5,662 nucleotides of DNA, taken from positions 1 through 5,662 of the forward strand of contig CABVAP010000141.1 of NCBI GenBank assembly GCA_902496345.1. Direction: 5' to 3'. The notes beneath the pieces were generated by a model. It was given only the letters and a program-made list of their open reading frames with translations, searched no databases and was not told the DNA's origin. This stretch comes from an uncultured Eubacteriales bacterium. GTDB taxonomy: Bacteria; Bacillota; Clostridia; Lachnospirales; CAG-274. The position numbers were made by a program, and so were the translations under genes. This document shows positions 1 to 5,662 of the stretch, in pieces; position 1 is the stretch's first letter; each line of letters starts with the position of its first letter.

Positions 1-43
1 CTAAATATTCCGCTACAATTTGGTTGGGACTTTTCATATTTAG
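1..43. repeat. Unassigned segment bounded by an 8-bp inverted repeat
   Basis: CTAAATAT at 1-8 is the exact reverse complement of ATATTTAG at 36-43. The P-type ATPase similarity to the right begins only just after this segment: the ATPase reading frame meets a TAG at 41-43, and none of the three forward frames upstream resembles the ATPase region expected there. It is therefore probably the far side of a deletion or insertion junction. AT-rich 8-mers pair easily by chance, and the window edge hides whatever lies to the left, so no element family can be named. Confidence 0.3.
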
Positions 44-779
44 ACAAGTTTTTATGTTGTAGCACACGGAATTTCATCACACATTGGTTCAGAAAAAGTA
101 ATAATAGGAAGTAGCCATTTTGTATTTGAAGACGAAAAAATTTCAATATCTGATGAAGAAAAAGCTTTCATCGAGGAAAACTCAAAAGGTTACTCTACAA
201 TATTCCTTGCAGTTGGTTCAAAACTTGCAGGATTTATATGTATAGATGACCCAATCAGAACAGAAGCAATTGAAACAATTGCCGAATTAAAGAAAAACAA
301 CTTTGACGTTTTGATGCTCACCGGTGATAGTGAATATGCTGCCAAAAAGGTAAGTTCACAATTAGATTGACAACTTTAAATTTGGCATTTTGCCAGAGGA
401 CAAGTCAGAAGTTGTTGAGCTTTTAAAATCAAAAGGCAAAAAGGTTGTAATGGTTGGTGACGGAATAAATGACACTCCAGCCCTTGCAGCAGCAAATGTT
501 TCTGTTTCTATGAAAGACTCATCTGACATAGCAAGAGAAGTTGCCGATATGATAATCTTATCAGAAGATTTATCTAAGCTTATAATTGTTCGAAAAATAA
601 GTGAAAATATGTTGAGGAAAATCCATAGAAACTACAAATTTATAGTTGGATTTAACACATCACTATTATTTTTAGGTATCGCTGGTTTAATTCAACCATC
701 AACATCAGCATTTTTACATAACTTTTCAACAATGGCATTAAGCACTTTAAGTATGCGAAACTGTCTTGACAAGAAATAA
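44..779 (+). pseudogene. Heavy-metal P1B-type ATPase, C-terminal remnant, frameshifted
   Basis: This is the back end of a metal-exporting P-type ATPase, a membrane pump that uses ATP to move transition metals. The first part, read from position 44, gives an AHGISS...GSSHFVFEDE stretch of the nucleotide-binding domain and then the phosphorylation-domain motif MLTGD (314-328). The frame then hits TGA at 368-370. Reading resumes one frame over at 366 as IDNFKFGILPEDK, with the hinge motif GDGINDTPALA at 456-488, a membrane helix at about 639-692, and the family-typical LHNFST ending. The break sits where a conserved Gly codon (LGID) is expected, so two bases appear lost there. The actuator domain, the first six or so membrane helices, any metal-binding domain and the DKTGT phosphorylation site are all absent. 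A protein from a TTG at 390 would be only 129 residues and could not pump. Metal specificity cannot be read. It converges on the rhodanese gene. Confidence 0.85.
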
Positions 780-853
780 GTGTCTTCAGGTAGCCCTACC
801 AGCTTGTGCTACTCGCACTCTGAAAAACCGACAATCGAATCTGTGTTACTTGT
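780..853 (+). other. GC-richer intergenic patch with potential RNA folding
   Basis: From 781 to 870 the sequence is 45/90 G+C, clearly above the AT-rich surroundings. On the plus strand TTCAG at 785-789 can pair with CTGAA at 820-824. This encloses two small hairpins: GTA/TAC around GCCC at 790-799 and GTGC/GCAC around TACTC at 806-818. The segment runs directly into the plus-strand terminator. It holds no open reading frame worth calling. It could be just the 3' untranslated region of the dead ATPase gene, a small structured RNA, or a remnant of another element. No known RNA family was recognised. Confidence 0.3.
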
Positions 854-878
854 TGCTGCCTTTGGGCAGCACTTTTTT
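854..878 (+). terminator. Rho-independent terminator downstream of the ATPase remnant
   Basis: TGCTGCC at 854-860 pairs perfectly with GGCAGCA at 865-871 around a TTTG loop, giving a 7-bp GC-rich stem. A run of six T follows at 873-878. This is a canonical intrinsic terminator for plus-strand transcription leaving the ATPase remnant and the structured patch. Confidence 0.85.
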
Positions 879-885
879 ATTGTAT

Positions 886-933
886 AAAAAAAGAACTGAA
901 CATATTTAGTACAAACTAAATACATCAGTTCTT
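886..933 (-). terminator. Rho-independent terminator of the esterase-rhodanese unit
   Basis: The arms AAGAACTGA (891-899) and TCAGTTCTT (925-933) are exact reverse complements. Inside them TATTTAGT (903-910) and ACTAAATA (915-922) also pair exactly around an ACAA loop, with a 3/2-nt internal loop between the two stems. Read on the minus strand, this long hairpin ends in a run of seven T (complement of 886-892), starting 11 nt after the rhodanese stop codon. There is no comparable T run on the plus side, so it acts on minus-strand transcripts. Confidence 0.85.
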
Positions 934-943
934 CAAAAAAATC

Positions 944-1261
944 TTACATAACGACCTCAAAAGGCCAGTCCATTATTCCACCAAAGTCATAAACATTGCT
1001 AAACCCAAGCTTTACAAGCTTTTCACAAGCCTCCATACTTCTCTTTCCACTTCGGCAATAAACAAGTATTTTTTTGTTCTTGTCCGTAAGGATTTGTGTT
1101 GCTTTTTCCTCAATGTCACCATTAGGAATAAACACAGCACCGTCAATATAACCTGTTTCAATTTCGTCAGGTTCTCTTACATCAAGAATAACAATGTCCT
1201 TTTCATTATCCATCATTTTTTTAGCTTCAACGTGGGAAAGCTTGATGTAATTATTTTTCAT
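944..1261 (-). CDS. Single-domain rhodanese-like sulfurtransferase
   Basis: A 105-residue protein with a complete single rhodanese fold, the size of the GlpE/PspE type. The N-terminal LDVREPDE (26-33) and GYIDGA (37-42) are the family's conserved CH2-like motifs. The active-site loop C-R-S-G-K-R begins at Cys69, which would carry the persulfide, and a typical GGIMDWP closes the domain (94-100). There is no signal peptide or membrane segment, so it should be cytoplasmic. Such proteins move sulfane sulfur between small thiols, cyanide or partner proteins; the physiological partner cannot be told from sequence. The ATG at 1261 is preceded by AAAGGAC with 9 nt spacing and lies 17 nt after the stop of the large esterase gene, with no terminator between them. 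Co-transcription is therefore likely, ending at the hairpin just downstream. The role within a pectin-esterase operon is unclear. Confidence 0.93.
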   Translation of the reverse strand: MKNNYIKLSHVEAKKMMDNEKDIVILDVREPDEIETGYIDGAVFIPNGDIEEKATQILTDKNKKILVYCRSGKRSMEACEKLVKLGFSNVYDFGGIMDWPFEVVM

Positions 1262-1270
1262 ATAAATCTA

Positions 1271-1277
1271 GTCCTTT
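1271..1277 (-). promoter_or_regulatory. Ribosome binding site of the rhodanese gene
   Basis: On the minus strand AAAGGAC lies 9 nt before the ATG at 1261 and just after the TAA (1279-1281) of the upstream esterase. The tight packing of stop codon, ribosome site and start supports translation from a shared messenger. Confidence 0.7.
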
Positions 1278-1278
1278 G

Positions 1279-4200
1279 TTATTTAGAAATTGCCTCATAT
1301 AATTTGCGTAAAACTAACATTTCCTGCTCAATAGAAACTTGCTTGTCAAGAAGTTTACTAAATGTAGAAAAATCAAAATTAGCTCGTTTATTTTTCATAG
1401 CAAGAACTTTTTCAACAAATTGCATTAACTCTGTTACAGTAATATTTTCTTCAGGCCTAAACATATTATCGTCTGTTTTTTCAATAATACCAAGTTGCTT
1501 AGCTTTTCCAACAGCTTCAGTATATGTTTTTCCGTCAGAAATATCATCAAAATTATCACCAAAATATTCGATATTATCATCGTCATCAATAATATCAAGT
1601 AAATCTGTGATAAATTCGCCTCTTTCCACATACTCTGTAGAATCAAGATTTGACGTATTTATGTAGTCTTTCAAAGTTGCTGAAGAGAAGCCAATTTGTT
1701 TTAAAACAGTTTTTGCTGTATTTATAGCACCAGATTTATTAAGTTCATAAACATCAAAACCATTTTTACCTAAATTTAAATCTTTATAAACAGCGTGATA
1801 TAAGTTAGCATTGTCTTCTCCTAAAGAGTTATATTTTTCAGCTAAAACATCATTAAGATTTATGTAGTATGCTCCAGACTCTGTTGCAACAGTTTTTATA
1901 GCTTCAATATATTCGCTATAAACATTTGAAACTCCGTTAGAATCAAACTCAGCAACTGCACAAGGAGAAATAATTATAGGTATAGCCTTTTTGTCTAACG
2001 CTGGCTTGATATAATAGTTGTAAAGATAATATTGGAATGAACCCTCTGTATCTTTATCACCTGTTGGATTTGTATAATTAGCCTTGTTATTTTCGTCAAT
2101 ATCATCAGGGCCAAACTGAATTAATAAATAATCGCCCTCAGAGATATTTGCAAAAATAGCTTTATATTGGTCTGTATCAACATAGCTTTTAGAACTTTTT
2201 CCTTCTTGTGCCATATTTAAAACAGTAATCTGGTCAGCAAAATATTTTTCAATGTATGGAACCCAGCCGTCTTTTTTTATAACGTAATCATCAGCGTTAT
2301 TTTCCACGACGCAGTTACTTCCACCAGCTACATAAACAAAAGCCGTTTTTAAATCTTCTGTTTTAGAAACTGCTTTGTCAGATGCTTTTGAATAAACACA
2401 AGCATATATTCCGGCTTGACGAAGTGCTTCAACCAATTTACTTGTAACTATGTTAGAACCAAATTTATTGTAATGAGTTATGTCCATAGTTCCGTCAGAT
2501 TTGATATTTTGAAGACCTTGTGTAACACGAACACCGTAATTTTCATACATAGTCTTTGTTATTTCAAACATATCAACACAGGCAACGTCCATTTCATCAG
2601 CAAGCTGTAAAACAGCTTTAACATAACCGTCATTTTCACCGTGATGAGGTGTGATTTTTCCATTTGAGTCAAAGAAAACTCTGGCAACCGGTGTGATTAA
2701 AACAGGAGTTGCCCCAACTTTTCTAGCCTCATCAACATACTGTTTTAAGAACCATTTAAAAGTTCCACCACTTTCATAAGAATAGAAAGTTTCTTCATAA
2801 GGCATATCTTTGTAAAAATCGTAAATGCCTTGAGGAGTTTTTGACTTAACCCCAGCATTAGTTGGATAAATTCCATTCGCATCAGGTGTTCCAAGAGGTA
2901 CAGAGTGTTCAAGGAAAGCATTTTCATCAGTTCTTGCATCATTATGCCCAAACTGAATAAATAAATAATCGCCCTCGCCTAAATCTTTAACAGCATCTTT
3001 AAGTCTTCCTTGATTAAGGAATGAACGTGTACTTCTTCCACCCTCTGCCTTGTTAATTATTTTAACGTGGTCGCTGTCAAAATAATATTGCAAATATTCT
3101 CCCCAACCACCAATAGTATTGTCACTTCCGTAACTTTTTACAGTAGAGTCACCAACAAGACAAATTTTAATAACATCATTATTTTCTACTGCCTTTGAAT
3201 ATTTTCCAACAGTAAGTGATGTTTTTAATAAAGAATCAGATGTGCTTTCAAAAGCAGTAAAACCTTGAATAGGTTCATCATCTTTATAACTCATTGTCAT
3301 AGCTGGATTGCTTTCACCTTCAATAGTAAAAGTAACAGTTATATTTCCGTCATCAATAATTTCTCCAACAGTAAAGAAAGGATTTTTTTCACCTTTATTT
3401 TGTGGAACTTTTTTAGAAAGGCTTTGTTCATCTGAAACAAGTAAAACTTCGTCAGCTCTTTCAGCTTTTTTGTAAAGATAAACTTTTAAAGATTCAGAGT
3501 TTCCACCTTTAACAATATTAAGTCTATAGTAAGACCTGTCTTTGCCTTTATAAGCAGTATAAATATTTATAGAGTCAGCCGAACTAATACCGTCTTTTGT
3601 TGGGTCAAATCTCATTCTCATAGAATAAGAAATATTTCCCCATTCATTCTCATTTTCGGCATTTTTGTAAGAAATCAAATTTCCGTCAGTGTTCCATTTT
3701 TTTGTAATATCAGAAAAATTATCTTTTAAATAAACAGTCTTTTTATTTCCGTCTTTTGTGATAACGGCGTCACTTACAACAGAAACAGGATTTCCATATT
3801 CGCCATAAGTTGTAGAAGTTTCAGGATAAACCTCAGCTTTTATTTTATAATCAACATCAAAGTCTGAAACAGTATAACTCTTTGCTGATTGACCTTTTCC
3901 TTGATAAATTGGAAATTCATCACCATCAGAATTAACAGCATACCATTTAATAGTTGCATTATCAATACTATCGTCAGATTTAAGCTCATAGTTATAAGAA
4001 ACAGAAATTGTATCACCTGTTTTAGGAGTATCTGAACTTAATTTTATATCTTTAATAACAGGGATAGATGTTTTTTCTGGTGTAACAGAAAGCTCTGCAT
4101 AAACAGAAAAAGCATTTTCTTCTGTTGTGGCAATAACTTTAGTTGTTCCCTCAGAAAGTGCTGTAATAACACCATTTTCATCAATAGAAGCAACGTTAGG

Positions 4201-5493
4201 GTTTGAAACAGAAAAACTAAAGTTCTTATTATCAGCATTAAGAGGTAAAATAAGAGCTTTTATTGTTTTTGTTGAATTTTTAGGCATAGTTATAGAATAA
4301 TTATCAAGTGTAATATCTAAAACAGAAACCTTATTATCTTCTGTAACCTTGCTGTTTGACGGATTCCAGTCATCATTTCCTCTTAAAACATTGTATACTG
4401 AATATGCCTCTGCCTGTTCTTTTGTAAGCATACGTATAAAATCATTTCTAGCAGATATATCAACAGGATTTCCGTTTTTGTCAACAGAACCATATTCCAT
4501 AAATCTTACTTTATTTTTTACTGTAGAATCATTCCAAGGTACAAAACCCTTTGGGTTGAGTGTATCAGGCATAACACAATCAATATAGGCAACTTGAGAA
4601 CCATAGTAAGGGTAGTTATCATCACCTTGCCAAGGTCTACCAAGGTTTATAACAGTAGTTGGCTCACTACCATACTCTGAATCTGTTGTCAAAGTACAGT
4701 TTTTAAAAACATAGCCTATATTAGAGAGAGTTGTATTTGCTGCAGTATAGTAACCACCGTACTGTCTATAAGTTGTATTTATAGAGCAACCGTCAAAGAA
4801 AGCAGTTGCATTACCAAATATGTAATCAACAGTACCCTCTATATAGCAATTTTTAACATAAACTCTAGCATTATTTGCGTCACCGAAAACATCTTTTCCT
4901 TTAGACGCCCCCTGTAAATAAAGGGTATCTTGTCTACCAATAAAACGACAATTATTAAGTACTATTTTATCAGCAAAAGTAACGAGAGCAACAGCCTGTG
5001 CCTGTGGTCTATGAGCGTGTGCCTCACCGATATTATAAGAATTTTCAAAAGTTATTCCGTCGGCTGTAAATCCAACAGCTGTAGCCTCAACAGTAACAGT
5101 TGCAGAATCGCCTGTACCCTTTGCTTTATTTGGGTCATCAACGTGTCCATTAGCCTTATCATAAGTGATTACAATATCTTTAGCAGATTTACCACTTGCA
5201 GCTTTAAAAGTCACGTAAGGCAATTTAACATTAACTTCTTCCTCGTATACACCAGCATCAATAACAATTGTAAGGGGTGCATAAGCTGTCGGTTCTTCCG
5301 TAACAGAGTTAAGAGCCTCTTGAACAGAATGAAACTGGTATCTATCTTCTTTACCTACATTAATTGTATTAGGGTATTTTGCTTTTTTCATTGTCTTACC
5401 TGTTTCATCAGCAAAAGCATTAAACACTAAGGCATTACTCATCAAACAAACAGACAGAATAAAGCACAACACACTTTTAAACTTAAAGTTCAA
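1279..5493 (-). CDS. Secreted multidomain pectin methylesterase / CE12-type acetylesterase with SLH anchor
   Basis: A 1404-residue exported protein, numbered from the TTG at 5493. Residues 1-28 are a signal peptide ending A-F-A before Asp29. Residues about 41-375 are a CE8 pectin methylesterase, which demethylates homogalacturonan, with GVYEEEV, QAVAL (Gln166), GRQDTL (Gln188, Asp189), DYIFG (Asp223, predicted nucleophile) and LGRPW (Arg286, Trp288), so catalytically intact. Residues 391-470 are a Big-2 Ig-like domain and 475-577 another Ig-like domain. Residues 580-765 resemble a LamG/jelly-roll fold, perhaps carbohydrate binding. Residues 773-1030 are an SGNH esterase like CE12 rhamnogalacturonan acetylesterases, with GDST (Ser783), GGRS, GHND (849-852) and DITH (Asp1004, His1007), also intact. 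Residues 1049-1269 are a second SGNH copy with lost hallmarks: GGS, GPDD, and Glu1250 in place of His. Residues 1287-1404 are SLH-like repeats, one full (about 1314-1365), flanked by partial ones, implying cell-wall attachment. An in-frame ATG at 5568 would add 25 residues but lies under the promoter. The rhodanese gene follows 17 nt downstream. Confidence 0.92.
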   Translation of the reverse strand: MNFKFKSVLCFILSVCLMSNALVFNAFADETGKTMKKAKYPNTINVGKEDRYQFHSVQEALNSVTEEPTAYAPLTIVIDAGVYEEEVNVKLPYVTFKAASGKSAKDIVITYDKANGHVDDPNKAKGTGDSATVTVEATAVGFTADGITFENSYNIGEAHAHRPQAQAVALVTFADKIVLNNCRFIGRQDTLYLQGASKGKDVFGDANNARVYVKNCYIEGTVDYIFGNATAFFDGCSINTTYRQYGGYYTAANTTLSNIGYVFKNCTLTTDSEYGSEPTTVINLGRPWQGDDNYPYYGSQVAYIDCVMPDTLNPKGFVPWNDSTVKNKVRFMEYGSVDKNGNPVDISARNDFIRMLTKEQAEAYSVYNVLRGNDDWNPSNSKVTEDNKVSVLDITLDNYSITMPKNSTKTIKALILPLNADNKNFSFSVSNPNVASIDENGVITALSEGTTKVIATTEENAFSVYAELSVTPEKTSIPVIKDIKLSSDTPKTGDTISVSYNYELKSDDSIDNATIKWYAVNSDGDEFPIYQGKGQSAKSYTVSDFDVDYKIKAEVYPETSTTYGEYGNPVSVVSDAVITKDGNKKTVYLKDNFSDITKKWNTDGNLISYKNAENENEWGNISYSMRMRFDPTKDGISSADSINIYTAYKGKDRSYYRLNIVKGGNSESLKVYLYKKAERADEVLLVSDEQSLSKKVPQNKGEKNPFFTVGEIIDDGNITVTFTIEGESNPAMTMSYKDDEPIQGFTAFESTSDSLLKTSLTVGKYSKAVENNDVIKICLVGDSTVKSYGSDNTIGGWGEYLQYYFDSDHVKIINKAEGGRSTRSFLNQGRLKDAVKDLGEGDYLFIQFGHNDARTDENAFLEHSVPLGTPDANGIYPTNAGVKSKTPQGIYDFYKDMPYEETFYSYESGGTFKWFLKQYVDEARKVGATPVLITPVARVFFDSNGKITPHHGENDGYVKAVLQLADEMDVACVDMFEITKTMYENYGVRVTQGLQNIKSDGTMDITHYNKFGSNIVTSKLVEALRQAGIYACVYSKASDKAVSKTEDLKTAFVYVAGGSNCVVENNADDYVIKKDGWVPYIEKYFADQITVLNMAQEGKSSKSYVDTDQYKAIFANISEGDYLLIQFGPDDIDENNKANYTNPTGDKDTEGSFQYYLYNYYIKPALDKKAIPIIISPCAVAEFDSNGVSNVYSEYIEAIKTVATESGAYYINLNDVLAEKYNSLGEDNANLYHAVYKDLNLGKNGFDVYELNKSGAINTAKTVLKQIGFSSATLKDYINTSNLDSTEYVERGEFITDLLDIIDDDDNIEYFGDNFDDISDGKTYTEAVGKAKQLGIIEKTDDNMFRPEENITVTELMQFVEKVLAMKNKRANFDFSTFSKLLDKQVSIEQEMLVLRKLYEAISK
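2111..2139 (-). repeat. Direct repeat copy in the second SGNH domain
   Basis: This 29-nt stretch matches 2948-2976 at 28 of 29 positions, 837 nt (279 codons) away and in the same frame. It encodes EGDYLLIQFG, just before the GPDD block of the degenerate second SGNH domain. It marks the two SGNH domains as an internal duplication. Confidence 0.75.
2948..2976 (-). repeat. Direct repeat copy in the first SGNH domain
   Basis: Partner of the 29-nt stretch at 2111-2139. It encodes EGDYLFIQFG immediately before the catalytic GHND block of the intact CE12-like domain. The single base difference changes Phe to Leu between the copies. Confidence 0.75.
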
Positions 5494-5500
5494 CAACAAT

Positions 5501-5508
5501 TCCTCCTT
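5501..5508 (-). promoter_or_regulatory. Strong ribosome binding site deciding a TTG start
   Basis: Read on the minus strand, AAGGAGGA is followed by three consecutive TTG codons. The third, at 5493, lies 7 nt away, the best spacing; the second, at 5496, is 4 nt away. Translation from the third gives a signal peptide starting MNFKFKSVL. A near-perfect Shine-Dalgarno inside an open frame, just ahead of a signal peptide, argues that the frame's upstream 25 codons are untranslated leader. Confidence 0.8.
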
Positions 5509-5559
5509 AGTAATTTTTATTTTATTTAATGGATTTTTTCTTAAATCTCTCAATCTAGT

Positions 5560-5589
5560 ATTATACATTACAACGTCCTAACAAGTCAA
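5560..5589 (-). promoter_or_regulatory. SigA-type promoter of the esterase-rhodanese unit
   Basis: On the minus strand TTGACT (5584-5589, five of six to consensus) and a perfect TATAAT (5560-5565) are separated by 18 bp. Transcription should begin near 5552-5555, giving a leader of about 60 nt before the TTG at 5493. The ATG at 5568 would be upstream of the transcript start. No convincing operator or riboswitch is visible in the leader. Confidence 0.75.
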
Positions 5590-5662
5590 GACACACAAAC
5601 AAATTAGCAGGACAAACGCACGAAAGTTTATTTTTCCCCAAACCTTATAATATAAATTTTTA
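5590..5662. other. Upstream non-coding edge
   Basis: AT-rich sequence upstream of the promoter. I see no gene, clear operator or repeat here. A TATAAT at 5646-5651 on the plus strand has no matching -35 element. Confidence 0.4.

Noticed and set aside
1..37. Minus-strand ATG at 37 opening a frame that runs off the left edge
   Set aside because: Only 12 codons are visible, with no ribosome site and no recognisable sequence.
390..779. Intact 129-residue gene starting at TTG 390
   Set aside because: The TTG is inside the conserved ILPEDK motif of a P-type ATPase and coding similarity continues upstream in another frame; it is part of a pseudogene.
735..819. tRNA-like 5' half on the minus strand (a D-arm-like stretch around CTGGTAG)
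   Set aside because: The resemblance to a tRNA acceptor and D arm is suggestive, but no anticodon stem or T arm follows, and the sequence runs into the ATPase remnant.
1094..1666. Plus-strand open frame of 190 codons opposite the rhodanese and the esterase 3' end
   Set aside because: It is antisense to two well-supported genes, with Cys/Ser/Ile-rich low-complexity translation, no ribosome site and no recognisable motif.
4930..5430. Plus-strand open frame of 166 codons opposite the pectin methylesterase domain
   Set aside because: Antisense shadow of a conserved catalytic domain; composition is unlike a real protein.
5575..5613. GTCCTAA / TTAGCAGGAC inverted repeat around the -35 element as an operator
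   Set aside because: The arms match imperfectly and are separated by about 25 nt or more; too weak to call.
5646..5651. Plus-strand TATAAT as a promoter
   Set aside because: No -35-like hexamer at 16-18 bp spacing; expected by chance in AT-rich DNA.

Overview
The window is AT-rich, with strong AGGAGG-type ribosome sites, a SigA-type promoter and a secreted, modular, SLH-anchored carbohydrate esterase. This suggests a low-GC Firmicute of the class Clostridia, probably a plant-polysaccharide degrader from a gut or similar habitat. Genus cannot be fixed from this sequence.

Layout. Positions 1-43 are an unassigned scrap bounded by an 8-bp inverted repeat. Positions 44-779 (+) are the C-terminal remnant of a P1B-type heavy-metal ATPase; it has lost its N-terminal two-thirds or so and carries a frameshift near 365, so it is a pseudogene. 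Positions 780-853 are a locally GC-richer patch with possible RNA structure. Two terminators follow, one per strand (854-878 + and 886-933 -), and separate this convergent pair of units. On the minus strand lies a probable two-gene operon read from right to left: a promoter at 5560-5589, a very large secreted pectin esterase (5493 to 1279), a 17-nt gap, then a 105-residue single-domain rhodanese (1261 to 944).

The large protein is the main content. Its true start is most likely a TTG at 5493, not the upstream ATG at 5568, because a strong ribosome site and a textbook signal peptide begin there and the promoter lies across the ATG. Domain order is: signal peptide, CE8 pectin methylesterase, Big-2 Ig-like domain, second Ig-like domain, jelly-roll/LamG-like domain, CE12-type SGNH acetylesterase (rhamnogalacturonan acetylesterase-like), a second SGNH domain that has lost its hallmark catalytic residues, and C-terminal SLH-like repeats. 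One polypeptide would therefore remove both methyl and acetyl esters from pectin at the cell surface. The inactive-looking second SGNH copy is the most unusual element. The rhodanese has an intact Cys loop and probably shares the transcript, but has no obvious link to pectin. The ATPase remnant appears unrelated to the operon.
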